Assembly (NCBI GenBank): GCA_030490835.1
Contig: CM059972.1
Coordinates: 50,635,563-50,699,562 of the forward strand
Source: Annona cherimola
Taxonomy: Eukaryota; Streptophyta; Magnoliopsida; Magnoliales; Annonaceae
Direction: 5' to 3'
DNA: 64,000 nucleotides
Shown: in pieces, positions 25,701-36,497 of the stretch
Layout of the letters: the number at the start of each line of letters is the position of its first letter
Position numbering within the stretch: position 1 is the stretch's first letter
Translations under genes and position numbers: made by a program
Notes under the pieces: generated by a model
Told to the model about the DNA's origin: nothing
The model's database searches: none
Seen by the model: only the letters and a program-made list of their open reading frames with translations

Positions 25701-25911
25701 GACAATTATCATTTAAATTCTCATAATCCATATCAAATAATCTCAAATGATTAATCATAATGTATTGGTGTATTTTAATCACCAACAATTTATTCTTATC
25801 CCATTGTTCCATATCAGCTCATACTGATCACTCGAATCATCCATAATTCATTTAGTTCACATATATATGTCCAAGACATACATTGGACCTTACTTAAGTT
25901 AGGGTTTCATA
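19792..25911 (-). mobile_element. Giant Tekay-type solo LTR (6.1 kb) inside gag of element B
   Basis: It starts TGTGGCACC and ends GGGTTTCATA, flanked by tcaac on both sides (19787-19791 and 25912-25916). Removing it and one repeat rejoins the gag-pro sequence. End sequences and internal blocks (gattggtaaatgtgaatc, gggttgggaaaacaaaacg, a gagggcgccg block) are shared with the LTRs at 1723-4630 and 39266-43416. No primer site, polypurine tract or retrotransposon domain is present. At 6,120 bp it is longer than the other two family members and carries an array of short hairpins at 20308-21002. The short open frames inside (for example 24364-24898) show no family resemblance. Confidence 0.85.
20308..21002. 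repeat. Array of about 13 short hairpins
   Basis: Perfect or near-perfect inverted repeats with 5-7 bp stems and 1-6 base loops recur about every 55 bases. Examples: 20308-20325 AGGACAT/ATGTCCT; 20356-20373 AGGACA/TGTCCT; 20412-20432 ACAAGCC/GGCTTGT; 20439-20454 AAAACAT/ATGTTTT; 20488-20504 GAACATT/AATGTTC; 20540-20552 GACGT/ACGTC; 20587-20603 GAGACAT/ATGTCTC; 20635-20652 and 20686-20703 TGGACAT/ATGTCCA; 20735-20750 GACAT/ATGTC; 20798-20816 CTTGTTT/AAACAAG; 20896-20911 ACCCT/AGGGT; 20990-21002 GCTTTT/AAAAGC. The stem sequence changes from unit to unit while pairing is kept. Longer related hairpins follow at 22155-22182, 22231-22257 and 22299-22323. Confidence 0.8.
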
Positions 25912-26789
25912 TCAACCACCTCAAATTGACACTAAAAAGGAGGGAACAGGTACACGAGCAAGAAGAGGAGCCACAACCTAAGCCAGTGGTGGAGAAGCCA
26001 TATGTCCCACCACCTCCTTATCAACCCCCTCTTCCCTTCCCTCAAAGGCAAAGACAGGCAAAACTTCAAAAGCAGTTTGATAAATTTATTTCAACACTCA
26101 AGGATCTATCAATCAGCGTGCCATTTATTGACATGATCTCTCAGATGCCAACTTATGCAAAATTCCTAAAGGAGATACTATCTAATAAAAGAAAGCTCGA
26201 GGAGTATGGAACCATTGCACTCACTGAAGAGTGCAGCTCCATCTCGCAAGACAAGCTACCTAAAAAGCTAAAGGATCTTGGGAGCTTTTCTTTTCCTTGT
26301 GCTCTAGGTAATTTCAAAATTAGCAAGGCGCTATGTGATCTTGGAGCTAGTGTAAGTCTAATTCCTCTCTCCATCTGTAAAAAGCTGAACATCGGCAATC
26401 CAAAACTAACTTCTATGTCTCTCCAACTAGCCGATAGATCAATCAAATTCTCGATTGGCATTCTTGAAGACGTTCCGTTGAAAGTCAGCAAGCTGTTCAT
26501 TCCGGTCGACTTTGTAGTCCTCGACATAGAGGAGGACGACCAAATTCCAATCATTCTTGGACGACCTCTCTTAGCCACTGCTGGAGCCATCATTGACGTC
26601 AAGAATGGTCAACTTTCTCTGACAGTAGGAGATGAGAAAATGGAATTCAACCTCTTCTCGGCCATGGAAAACCCAACTCTTGATAACTCGTGCTTACGGG
26701 TTGATGTGATCAATAAGTCAACAAACAAAGGAACTTCTAGCAACCTAACTCAGACGTACACAAGTAAGGAGAAGCTGTGGAAGACTTGA
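25912..26789 (+). pseudogene. Element B gag-protease, second part
   Basis: This continues the frame cut at 19791. It has the same proline-rich linker as element C (VVEKPYVPPPPYQPPLPF), then an Athila-type aspartic protease: CDLGASVSLIPLSICKKL (active-site DLGA, about 26335-26390), LQLADRSIKFSIG, DFVVLDIEEDDQ and IILGRPLLATAGA (about 26550-26590). A frameshift lies just after the insertion, in the actaaaaagg run near 25931-25940. The protease portion is otherwise open to 26789. Element E shows what should follow in an autonomous copy, reverse transcriptase and integrase, but here the sequence goes to a noncoding 3' region. Confidence 0.88.
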
Positions 26790-27683
26790 ATCAACAAATT
26801 GCTAAATCGATGGAAACATTTGAAAACGGGAGATCAAAACAACAGAAATCCGATGAACAAAAAAGAAAAGCTGACAAACTGGTAACAATTTGTTCTCCTA
26901 CTTGTCGTTCTTTTAAAACTAATTGCAGCGGTTCATTGGCAGGAAAAGTTCTCAAGCAAATATGGAGGCCAATTCGAAGAATGACGAATGTGAGAAAATC
27001 TGAAGGCAAGAAAAAGAATCACGGAAAGGCAAAAGTTGGAGTTAGTTAACATCAGATGATCAAACTGTAGTCGGGCTGACGACTTTAAACCAAGAGCTTT
27101 CGGGAGGCAACCTGAACTTCTCCTTTTTCTTTCAGGGGAGTCTTAGTTTTAGTTTTGCTTTTAGTTTTTCTTTCTCTTTTCTTTTAGAATTTTGATACTT
27201 TTTAATTTTGAGCTTTATTGGTTATTTTCAGAGCTTACTTGAAAGAAAGCACCATGGGATGAAAATTCGGTTCAACTCGCCAAAACAAGGAAGTTAACAT
27301 CTCACATTTTTACAATTACTCCCTTTATTTTGATGACATGATTTACATTGAGGACAATGTCAATTTCAAGTGTGGGGGTGAATGTGTTGCATTATTTTTT
27401 TTAACTATTTCTTGCACCATCTTGAAAATTATAATTTTTGTCACATCTTGAAAAATTTTAAAATTTTTTGATAATTCTTGCATAAATTGTGATATTAGAT
27501 TGATTGAAACCCCACTTTGAACTCTTGTATGTCTTATAAGCAAACCATACTTGAAATTTCAAAATCTTTGAGTTAAGAAAAGTTGAACCTTAATGAGATG
27601 TTAAATTTATTTTTAAGCATATACTTGTTGAAATTACTTGGATTTTTGTCCTGAATCACTTGATGAAATTGATATACCAAGGA
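26790..27683 (+). other. Element B 3' noncoding region
   Basis: Sequence downstream of protease, homologous to 6860-7698 in C. From gtagtcgggctga (27067) onward it is also homologous to E. Short frames at 26777-27049 continue the gag-pro reading with no known domain. At about 27684 the element switches abruptly into a Tekay-type LTR fragment. Confidence 0.7.
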
Positions 27684-29443
27684 AAGGTCAAGATGAAGTG
27701 TCAAATAGAGATCGAAAAAGTAGCTTAACTTTTAATTAAAGCTACTTTTGACTTTTTAATAAATAAATAATAAAAAAATAAAATAATTAAATGTAAATGA
27801 AGCTGCAATGCAGGGACGTGCAGGGGCTGTTGACATTTGGGGCCAAATCCAATGGCCACAAATTAATCTTATCATATATCAACGGTTGAGATTAATTTTC
27901 TTAAAAATAATTAATTTTAATAAATTAAAAATCTAGCAAAAATAGGGCTGCCATAGGGGGGCTGGAGCAGGTCTAGGGTTGCTGCACAAATCTCCTTGCA
28001 TTTTTAAAATTATAAAAAATATATTTTTATAATTAAATACCTCAAGCTAAGGGGGTAAAATCCAATTTTGTGAAAAATAAAAAAGTATAAATAGGGAAGC
28101 AGGGGGGACGTCCAAGGCATCAAAATCCCAACTCCATTTGAGAATTTCAGCTCCCAAAACCCTCCCTCACGTTCAAGGAAGAAGAGGAGAAAGTTAGAGA
28201 CAGAGAGTGAGAGAAAAAGTGGGATATCTCCACTTCGGGTAAGAAATTTCTTTTGGATGTTAAGTAGGGTAAAATCATGCTTAGATAATTCCTAAGCATA
28301 AGAAAATAAGTATAGATATAATTCTTAAATAGAATTATGCCAAAACATCAAAGATTTTGGAGCGAAAATAGAGCATTTGGGGAGATAACATATGATATGT
28401 GTAAATAATGCTCCAAAAATGATAAATGTTGATTGGGATGTATGATTATGATAACTATGATGTTGGAATGATGATATATTAATTTCATAATTTTTGGAAT
28501 TAAGGATTATGCTTAAGTGAATTTATGTTGATTTTTAGTATATGGAGAAAATGATTTATTTAGCCAAGTAAATGATGATAAATTCAAAATGTATAAATGT
28601 TCCCATGATATACTAACTGAGAGCTATATCATGGTATTTTTTATTTTTGGAAAAAATGTCAATTTTTAGAACCTATGACAAGTCACCTGGTGTAAGAGGT
28701 ATATAATGTCAGGAAAATCAAAAGTCATGCATGTAGAAACCATGTAGGCGTCAAGAGGAAGAGAGGTTCCCCTTGATGAGGCAAAGTCGGAGACATCCGG
28801 CGTATTGGACCATGCAATGTGAGATGTTCCCTGGGCTAGCGTATCCGCACACGAAAGTTTATGTCAGGAGTGAAAATGAAGCATTTGCACATCCAGTGTT
28901 TATGAAATGATTTTTATGAAAAGGTTTCTGTCCCATTGGTAATTGATCACTTGGTAAGTGTCTCCTACCAAATGGGGAGAAATGCATATGAATGAAAGGA
29001 AAATGTTTACTTGCCAAAGAAAAAGGCTTGCGTTCTGAGTATTATTACTTATATGTGTTTTCAAAATGACAAACAGGCAATGGAGCTGACTCATAAATGA
29101 TGCCAGGTAGAAATAACCTGTAATTTTAATTGCAGTTCTATCTATGTGTCCAAAGGGACAAATGTATGATAATCATGTTGAAAACATATTTTATGGATAT
29201 TACAAACATGATTGTACTTATGAAAAGAAGATATGAATGGTTTTATGATGATATGGATGAGTCTATTATGAATAAAGTGTATGCTTATGTGTTGAAAAAA
29301 AAAGAAAGAAATGAAATGTTTTTTTAGACGAGATCCAATTAAGAACCCGCCGTGTGATCAAGGCAACAATCCTGAGTCACATTTACCAATTGACAAGATC
29401 TTGGAGTAATGACAAATGTTACGCCTCGGTTCGAGGCGCCACA
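27684..29443 (+). mobile_element. Truncated Tekay-type LTR fragment inside element B
   Basis: In inverse orientation this matches the LTR at 1723-4630. It ends GGCGCCACA at 29443 (compare TGTGGCGCC) and contains the reverse complement of the gacataaaccttcgtgtgcg block. The other end stops at aaaggtcaagatga near 27684, equivalent to about 4220 in the solo LTR, so roughly the first 410 bases of the LTR are missing. About 770 bases of B seen in C (about 6090-6860) are also absent, so the truncation came with a deletion in the host element. Confidence 0.8.
28086..28093 (+). promoter_or_regulatory. TATA box in the Tekay-type LTR fragment
   Basis: The sequence TATAAATA in context gtataaataggg lies at a position roughly equivalent to the TATA box of the solo LTR at 3808-3818. 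Confidence 0.45.
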
Positions 29444-29723
29444 CGAGGCTCGAGTCATGTGGAGACGGTTATGAATTCTTAATGATTGAAAGAAAAATAG
29501 GAGACAAGGAATGCAATATTAGTTATGTGAGAAGGAATTGTTGACTGAGATTTTCAAAGAGTGTCATGTTTCAAAATTTTTAGTTTAATACTCTCATTAG
29601 TTTTTGATGGTTGGCTAAACATTTATTTTTACTTTTTGCCCTGAGTTTTGAAATTTTGCAATCTTTTCTTGAATTACTTTATATTTGATTGAGGACAAGC
29701 AAAAGTTCAAGCTTGGGGGTATT
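29444..29723 (+). other. Element B 3' noncoding end and polypurine tract
   Basis: Homology to C and E resumes around ttcttaatgattgaaag and runs through gattgaggacaagcaaaagtt to the polypurine tract agcttgggggtatt (29710-29723), which directly precedes the LTR TG. The tract primes plus-strand DNA synthesis. Confidence 0.75.
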
Positions 29724-32700
29724 TGATAATTGGAAATTAATAATATATTTTGTGAGTATTTTATACCAATTTGGTGGGTAATTAATTGAATTTAATCCGA
29801 AATTTGTTCTAAAATATGGTTTTGCAACATTTGGGTATTAAATATTAATTTCAAGTTATTTAAATAATTTTTGTAATCTTTTGGCTTGAAATTATATTTT
29901 TATTTGTTGCCACAAAATCAAATGTGTTTGATATTAAATAACTATTGCAATGATTGGGTGTCAAATAAATCACTTGTTATCAATTTGATAGATTTATAAT
30001 TGGAATATATATAGGGAAATAATCTAGTGCATACGACTGCACGGTGCAGTCCATGCACTGTGGGCCCCACTTGATCATAAATAGAAAATTCACCTCACCC
30101 ATTGTATTTAGAATTGTTCACTTTATTAACATACCAATTTTCATCCAAATCCAACATGTGTGTAGTCCCCATTTTATAATGGTGCAAAATCAACGTAATA
30201 AAATAGTTGAATGTAAATATCAAGTTTAAAGTGGTTTTTTCAATATCTAAACCGTCTAAATATGATTTATATATAGATAAATGAGTGTATAAAGTTTCAT
30301 TATAATCTAATATGTGTGGGGTCCATTTTACAGCGGACTACACCGTAATTACGATGTAGTCCAACTGCATCGACTGCATCGTAATTACGGTGCAATCCGA
30401 CTGCACAGGATCGGTTCTCATATATATATATATTTATATATATGAGAACCGATCCTGTGCAGTCGGACTGCACCGTAATTACGATGCAATCAGCTGTAAA
30501 ATGGACTCCACATATATTAGATTGTAATGAAACTTTATACACTCATTTATCCATATATAAATCATCCTTTAGACGGTTTAGATATTGAAAAAACCACTTT
30601 AAACTTGATATTTATATTAAACTATTTTAGTACGTTGATTTTGCACCATTTTAAGATGGGGACTACACACATGTTGGATTTGGATAAAAATTGGTATGCT
30701 AACAAAGTGAACAATTCTAAATACAATGGGTAGGGTGGATTTTCTATTTATGATCAAGTGGGGCCCACAGTGCATGGACTGCACCGTGCGGTCACATGCA
30801 CTGGATTATTTCCCTATATATATATATTGCAGGTTTGTATTAAACAAAAGTGGGACCCACAAGATCACGTTGAACTTCTCAAGATAATTCAAACCAGAAA
30901 TTTCCAGCAAGTTTCACTGTCCAAGCCATTCAAACAGTGGACCCCACCAGCTGTCCAGAAAATTATAAATCATCTCGAGCGACCATTCAATGGCCAGATC
31001 ACGCCCAGATCGTGCCTTGATTAAATCTGGCCGTCCAGATTTTCTCCAACAAATATCAACCCACGTCATCCAAGCAGGGTGTCCAGAAAATAATATCAGC
31101 GGTCCAATTTTTAGCAATCCATGCCGTCCATTCAACAGATCAGCACTGTCCATTTCTGTCTGCCTAATTACCATTCGGATGTGCAGATTATTATTGTCCA
31201 AATCCAGTGGGGCCCACCATTTAAAACTAGAAATTTAGCAAAATCAAATGATCCAGACCGTCCATAATTATTCACCGCCCAAATCATGCATCTGAATGTC
31301 CAATTATCTAGCTGGCTATCCAAAATTCAAACCATGTAGATTTTTCAATTTCCAAGCCATCTGCATGCAATTATGTCCAAATTAGCAAGATTAACCAAGT
31401 TGTCTAGCAAATGATAGATCTGGCCGTCCATTTAATTAGTGACCATGCAGATCAGCTGTCAGTGCAAAACAAGATCTAAGTCCTTGATCCAAGAAGCAAA
31501 TTTTCTCCAGCGGGTCCGTTCAAACTACCATGCACTAAAATCTAAAAAATCTGCACCGTCCACTGCCTTAGATGCGTCCAAAATATCCACCCATCAGCCC
31601 GCGCGCAGATCATGAAAATCTGGATCGTCCACTTAAACTCAGCCATCCAATTCATATGTGTTCCCAGCTGTCCAAATTAATTTCCAAAGCTCAAATTAGT
31701 TGTCCACGATCCTCAGTCGTCCAACAAATTTTTTTTATTGATCTGCCATCCAAGCCAACCAACGGTCCAAATTTCTTTCACCGCCCAGATTCTCCATCTC
31801 CACCGTTCAAATTTCAACACAGCATAAGTCGTCCAATACATCAGCAAATTGCTAGTCATCCATTTATCTGAAATTTGATGCTATGAGGTTGTGTTAATTC
31901 CATTAGGGATTAAAGCATCGCTCAGCCCCTTTTGCATCCCAGCTATTAATTATCCCAAACATGGACGGACTGAGTGTGATCAACCATACGGAATACAACC
32001 ACGGACGAATTTCCCTTGGGCGTAACAAACATACGCAATTCAAGCAAGGATTAGCCGAGTACGCAAATTAGAGGACGACTACATGTGCAACCTTCAAGCC
32101 GATAAATAGGTGTTCATACAAGGAGGAAGGAGGAGATTTTACAGAGAAAAGTTGGAGATAGAAAATTCCAAGGGCAGAAAATAGAGCAGATTTTAGAAGA
32201 GAGAAATTGGAGAGCACGGGCAAGAGACGGACTGGCGAGTTGCGTGGAGCGGCCGACACACCATCGGGAACTTCAAACCAATAAGCCTTCCTATCTTTTT
32301 TCTTTTTAATTTTAATTATCTTGTTTAAGATGGATTCGAGTTTGAATTTTATTTTGGATTTAAATATGCTTGGCTAAACCCTAAATTTAGGGTTTCGGAT
32401 GTAGCATGCGTATAATGTACGTGGTGTGGGTTTTTAATTTATTTATGGTGGATATTGTTGTTAATTTAATATCTTGTGATTTTAATGCTTGCTTTGTACA
32501 TGGGCCCGTACTTTAGCATAATTCCATATATTAGGTGATGGAACCGAGATGTGGAACCTAATATACGATAATCAACATATTAAACCTGGAAATCTAAGAC
32601 CATGAGAACAGGCATGATGACCTTGAAGAATTCCATGAACGAACTACAAAACTTAATGGATTCTAATTAACTTAATCCCATGAGAATAGGTGGTTAAGAA

Positions 32701-33046
32701 AATTAGGGTACGCCTTGTAGGTTTCGAGAGAAGGTGCAAGGATAAATTAGGGTTTGTTCTCGTTTAACAAACAATATCCAAATTAAATCATTATATCACT
32801 ACTCGTTACAAAAGACGCATGTGAAATCCTAGACCCTAGGTACTCACACTCTCATTTTCTCTACTCATTTTAGTTTCGATTTTCTCCTCCCATTTTTCTA
32901 TTTCTTTTCCATTTTATTTACTATATTCTTCTCATATCTGACACGAAAGCGTTTAAAAGCAAAGTTTATAGTCCTGAATTCCCTGTGGATCGATAATTTA
33001 TATACTACAATCTATGACCCGTGCACTTGCGGTGAGATTATGAACA
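29724..33046 (+). repeat. Element B 3' LTR (carries a foldback insertion)
   Basis: It starts TGATAATTGG after the polypurine tract and ends GATTATGAACA at 33046. Without the 803-bp foldback it is about 2.5 kb, like the reassembled 5' LTR. CCGTCCA-like motifs recur throughout 30850-31870. The flank directly after it, aggttagggtttcaca, is the tip of the chromovirus A LTR, which shows where B integrated. Confidence 0.92.
30013..30815. mobile_element. Foldback (long inverted-repeat) element, 803 bp
   Basis: The two halves are inverted copies: AGGGAAATAATC at the left pairs with GATTATTTCCCT at the right, and pairing continues to the centre near 30433, where gagaaccgatcct flanks an AT spacer. The left arm has about 35 extra bases (30340-30400). 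The other LTR of B (near 180-190) and the surrounding tatata show the insertion site. The duplication cannot be sized inside the TA run (2 to 9 bp possible), so family assignment (Mutator-like foldback or Mariner-like MITE) is open. There is no coding capacity. Single-stranded copies would form a hairpin of about 400 bp, a potential small-RNA source. Confidence 0.85.
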
Positions 33047-33062
33047 AGGTTAGGGTTTCACA
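33047..33062 (-). repeat. First 16 bases of element A 3' LTR
   Basis: The minus strand reads TGTGAAACCCTAACCT directly after the polypurine tract. The 5' LTR begins TGTGAAACCTTGACCG. Element B starts at the next base, so aggtt (33047-33051) is the expected right-hand copy of B's target duplication. Its partner lies outside the window. Confidence 0.8.
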
Positions 33063-33080
33063 ATCCTCTCCCCTTATAAC
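33063..33080 (-). promoter_or_regulatory. Polypurine tract of element A
   Basis: The minus strand reads TTATAAGGGGAGAGGAT immediately before the LTR TG. This is the position and composition of a plus-strand primer. Confidence 0.8.
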
Positions 33081-33100
33081 AGGTTTCGTCTCGAAATCGT

Positions 33101-34830
33101 CTATCTTTTAAATAGTTGGGGGTATTTTCTTTCTACTTTTTCTTTTAACTCCCATGTAGCTTCGCTTTCGGAATACCGGTTTCATTGAACCTTAACATAT
33201 TCGATTTTTCTATTCCGAAGCTTCTATACCTTATGACCTACGATTCTAATTGGTCTTTCCTCACAGTTCAAATGATCCTGGATCGGTAGGTTTTATGCTA
33301 CCAGTACATGAGTTGGATCTGAAATATATTTCCTAAGCATAGAAATATGGAAGACATTGTGTACTAAGGCTAGTGCCGGAGGTAAAGCTATTCTATAAGC
33401 CAACTTTCCAACCTTCTTCAATACTTCTAATGGTCCAATATACCTGGGATTCAGCTTGCCCATTTCCCAAATCTTGTAACTCCTTTGAATGGTGTGACCT
33501 TTATGAACATATGTTTGCCAACTTGGATATTCAAATCTTTTCTTTTGCAATCTGTGTAACTCTTTTGCCGACTTTGGCCTGTGAGTATACACTGGCGAAT
33601 AACTTGTGCTTTGTCTGTCATTTGTTAAGACAAGTCTGGGGCTAGCTTCTTTTCTCTAACTTCATCCTAGTTTAATGGCGTTCAACACTACCATCCATAC
33701 AATGTTTCAAATGGGGCCATTTGAATATTAGCCTGATAGCTGTTATTGTATGCAAACTCAGCTATAGATACATATTCATCCCATGAACCTCCAAATTCCA
33801 ACGTATACATACGGACCATGTCTTCGATAATTTGATTTACTCGCTCCGTTTGTCCATCTGTTTTGGGATGAAAAACTGTACTAAACTTCAGTTGGGTGCT
33901 TAGGATTTCATGTAAACTCTTCCAAAATCAAGATGTAAATGTTGCGTTTCGATCAGAAACTATTGACTTAGGCACTCTATGAAGTCGTACTATTTCCTTA
34001 TAGTACACTTTTGCCAATCTTTCTGCTGTGTATGTCTTCTTTATGGCTATAAAGTGAGCTACCTTGGACAATCGATCTACTATTACCCATATAGAGTCAT
34101 TTTCAGCTTGAGTATTGGGTAATCCTTCGATGAAATCGAGTGTAATATCGTTCCACTTCCATTCAGGGACTTCCAAAGATTGTAATTTTCTAGATATCCG
34201 TTGGTGATCAGCTTTCACCTTTTAGCAAGTTAAGCACTTAGCTACGTATTCAGTGATCTCTCTTTTCATGTTATTCCACCAATATGCTTTCTTAAGATCC
34301 TGATACATCTTAGTGATTCCCGGATGAATGAAAAATGGCGAAAAATGTCTCTTTGAGAATCCGTTCCTTTAACTCTGTTGTATTAGATATGCAAAGCCAG
34401 CCTTTATACCGATACATACTTTGTTCATCAACAGCAAATTCAATCAACCCCTTTTTCTTCATCTTTTCCACATGTGTATGTAGGTCTGTATCTTTTTGCT
34501 GTGCAACCCTAATCTGTTCAAATAGTGATGATTGTATGTACATTTGTTATAATCTTGCTTGAACTCCAGGTGGACATACATTCAATTTTAACTGCCTTAT
34601 CTCTTGAAGCAACCCTTCCTCTTTTGTGATAAGGTGCGCTATTCTGACATTTCTGATCAATGCATCGGCTACCACGTTTGCCTTACCTGGATGATATAAT
34701 ATCTCCAAATCATAATCCTTTAACAATTCGAGCCATCTCCTTTACCTCATGTTCAACTCCTTTTGAGTGAAAATATATTTAAGGCTCTTGTGATCTGTAT
34801 AGATTTCACATTTAGCACCATACAGGTAAT
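33101..34830 (-). pseudogene. Element A integrase with C-terminal chromodomain (broken)
   Basis: Integrase joins element DNA to the host chromosome, and the chromodomain guides it to chromatin marks. Pieces in order: the linker and His/Cys zinc region (34230-34543), a catalytic core with LDFIEGLPN and VSDRNATF (33928-34218), the FHPKTDGQTERVNQ block carrying the catalytic Glu in a damaged stretch (about 33850), the GPY/F segment and NVFHISMLRKYI (33293-33592), then a chromodomain (33101-33280) with IEYVKVQ and EATWELKEKVERKYPQLF. Within the chromodomain a TGA replaces the conserved Trp and a TAG replaces a likely Gln. Several frameshifts separate the pieces. Confidence 0.85.
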
Positions 34831-34834
34831 GTCT

Positions 34835-35942
34835 TCATATTTTCAAGACAAACACCACTACTGCTAACTCTAAATCATGAGTGGGATAGCTTACCTCATT
34901 GGGCTTCAACTGTCGTGATGCATAAGCTATCACCTTTTCTCTCTGCATCAGCACACATCCCAATCCATTTCTTAAAGTGTTGCTGTAAACCACAAATCCC
35001 TCATTTCCTTCGGGTAGGGTCAGGATAGGTGCTTTTACCAACCGTTGCTTCAACTTCTGAAAACTGCGCTCGCATTCTTCAGACCATACATACTTGACTC
35101 CTTTATGAGTCAAACTCGTCAACGGGGCTGATAACTGTGAGAATCCTTCAACAAACCTTCTGTAATAGCTCGCAAATCCTAGAAAACTTCGGATTTCCGT
35201 GACGGTCGTCGGTCTTTGCCATTTCAAAATTGCCTCAATCTTCTGAAGGTCGACTTGAACACCTTTTTTTGATATTATGTGTCCCAAAAATCCTACTTGC
35301 TTCAACTAGAATTCACATTTCTTTAACTTGGCATACAATTTCTCTTTTCTCAACTTGTCCAAAACTCTTCGCAAATGAATTTCGTGTTCTTTCTCTGTTT
35401 TGGAGTAAATCAGGACATCTTCAATAAACACAACCATAAATTGATCGAGATAGTCCCGAAATACCCTATTCATCATATCCATGAATACAGCAGGGGCATT
35501 AGTGAGGCCAAAGGCATCACTAAAAACTCATAATGTCCATACCTAGTTCGAAAAGTCGTCTTGTAAACATCGGTAGGACTTATTCTTAACTGATGATACC
35601 TTGACTATAAATCAATCTTAGAGAAAGTTGTAGCTCCTTGCAATTAATCGAATAAATCATCAATCCTGGGCAGTGGATATTTGTTCTTCACTGTGACTTT
35701 ATTTAATTCTCTGTAGTCAATACACAGTCTTAAACTCTCATCCTTTTTTCTTACAAATAATACCAGAGCTCACCAGGGTGACACACTGGGTCTGATAAAA
35801 CCTTTGTCTAGTAGCTCCTATATTTGAGTTCTCAACTCATTCATTTCAGCCAGTGTCATTCTATATAGAGTCTTAGATATTGGAGCTGTACCTGGTATGA
35901 TGTCTATAGTCATATTCATCTGTCTTTATGGAGATAATGTGG
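34835..35942 (-). pseudogene. Element A reverse transcriptase and RNase H (broken)
   Basis: The RT fingers and palm (35305-35942) are recognisable only in pieces. The catalytic box reads [10 protein letters not shown] where the family has FIDD, so the first Asp is Glu. The open frame 34835-35305 covers the thumb/connection ([33 protein letters not shown]) and the start of RNase H, where the catalytic D-A-S segment is altered to [15 protein letters not shown], followed by [13 protein letters not shown] and a damaged E-L motif ([13 protein letters not shown]). The changes at both active sites would abolish activity even without the stops. Confidence 0.85.
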
Positions 35943-36470
35943 TCAGTTCCTTTGGAAACACATCAGAAATTTCCGAACCACTGAAATTTGATTTATTTCT
36001 ACCTCCATGCCTTTCTCCACATTAACTGATACCAAATAAGCTTGGCACCTTTGACGAATCATCTTGACCGCCTTCATGGATGATATCAGTATAGTCGAAT
36101 TCTCAGGCTGTCTTAACTTCCCAATTGCTATCTCTTTTTCTGGAGCCGCTTCAAATTGTACCTTCTTATTCTTGCAATCAATCGTAGCTCCCCATTGACT
36201 TAACCAATCCATACCCAATATTACGTCAAATTCAGTCATAGGTAATAGGATCAAATTGGCTTCTAGAATTAATGATCCTATCCTAATTGGGCATGCTTTG
36301 CATACTTGGCTAGAGCTAGCTAACCTATAAACAGGGGATTCTACGTGAATTATATAATTGATCTCCTCTACCGGTAGTGCATGAGTGGCCACATATTGGC
36401 ATGCTATGAATGAGTGACTAGCACCTAAATCAAACAAAGCAACTGCCAAATTTTCTAAAATGTAAACCAT
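35943..36470 (-). pseudogene. Element A aspartic protease
   Basis: Chromovirus-type protease: LFDLGASHSFIACQY at the active site (the lineage usually has D-S/T-G-A, so the second residue is changed to Leu), the strand motif FDVILGMDWL (about 36205-36235) and WLSQWGATIDC. It lies directly after gag on the same strand. The fragment is open for 175 codons but is severed from gag by a stop near 36490 and from RT by further stops. Confidence 0.85.
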
Positions 36471-36497
36471 ACCTGTGACCTCATTTTCTTCTTGCTC

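Noticed and set aside
30013..30815. MicroRNA gene
   Set aside because: Near-complete pairing over about 400 bp per arm and the insertion signature indicate a foldback transposon, not a miRNA precursor.
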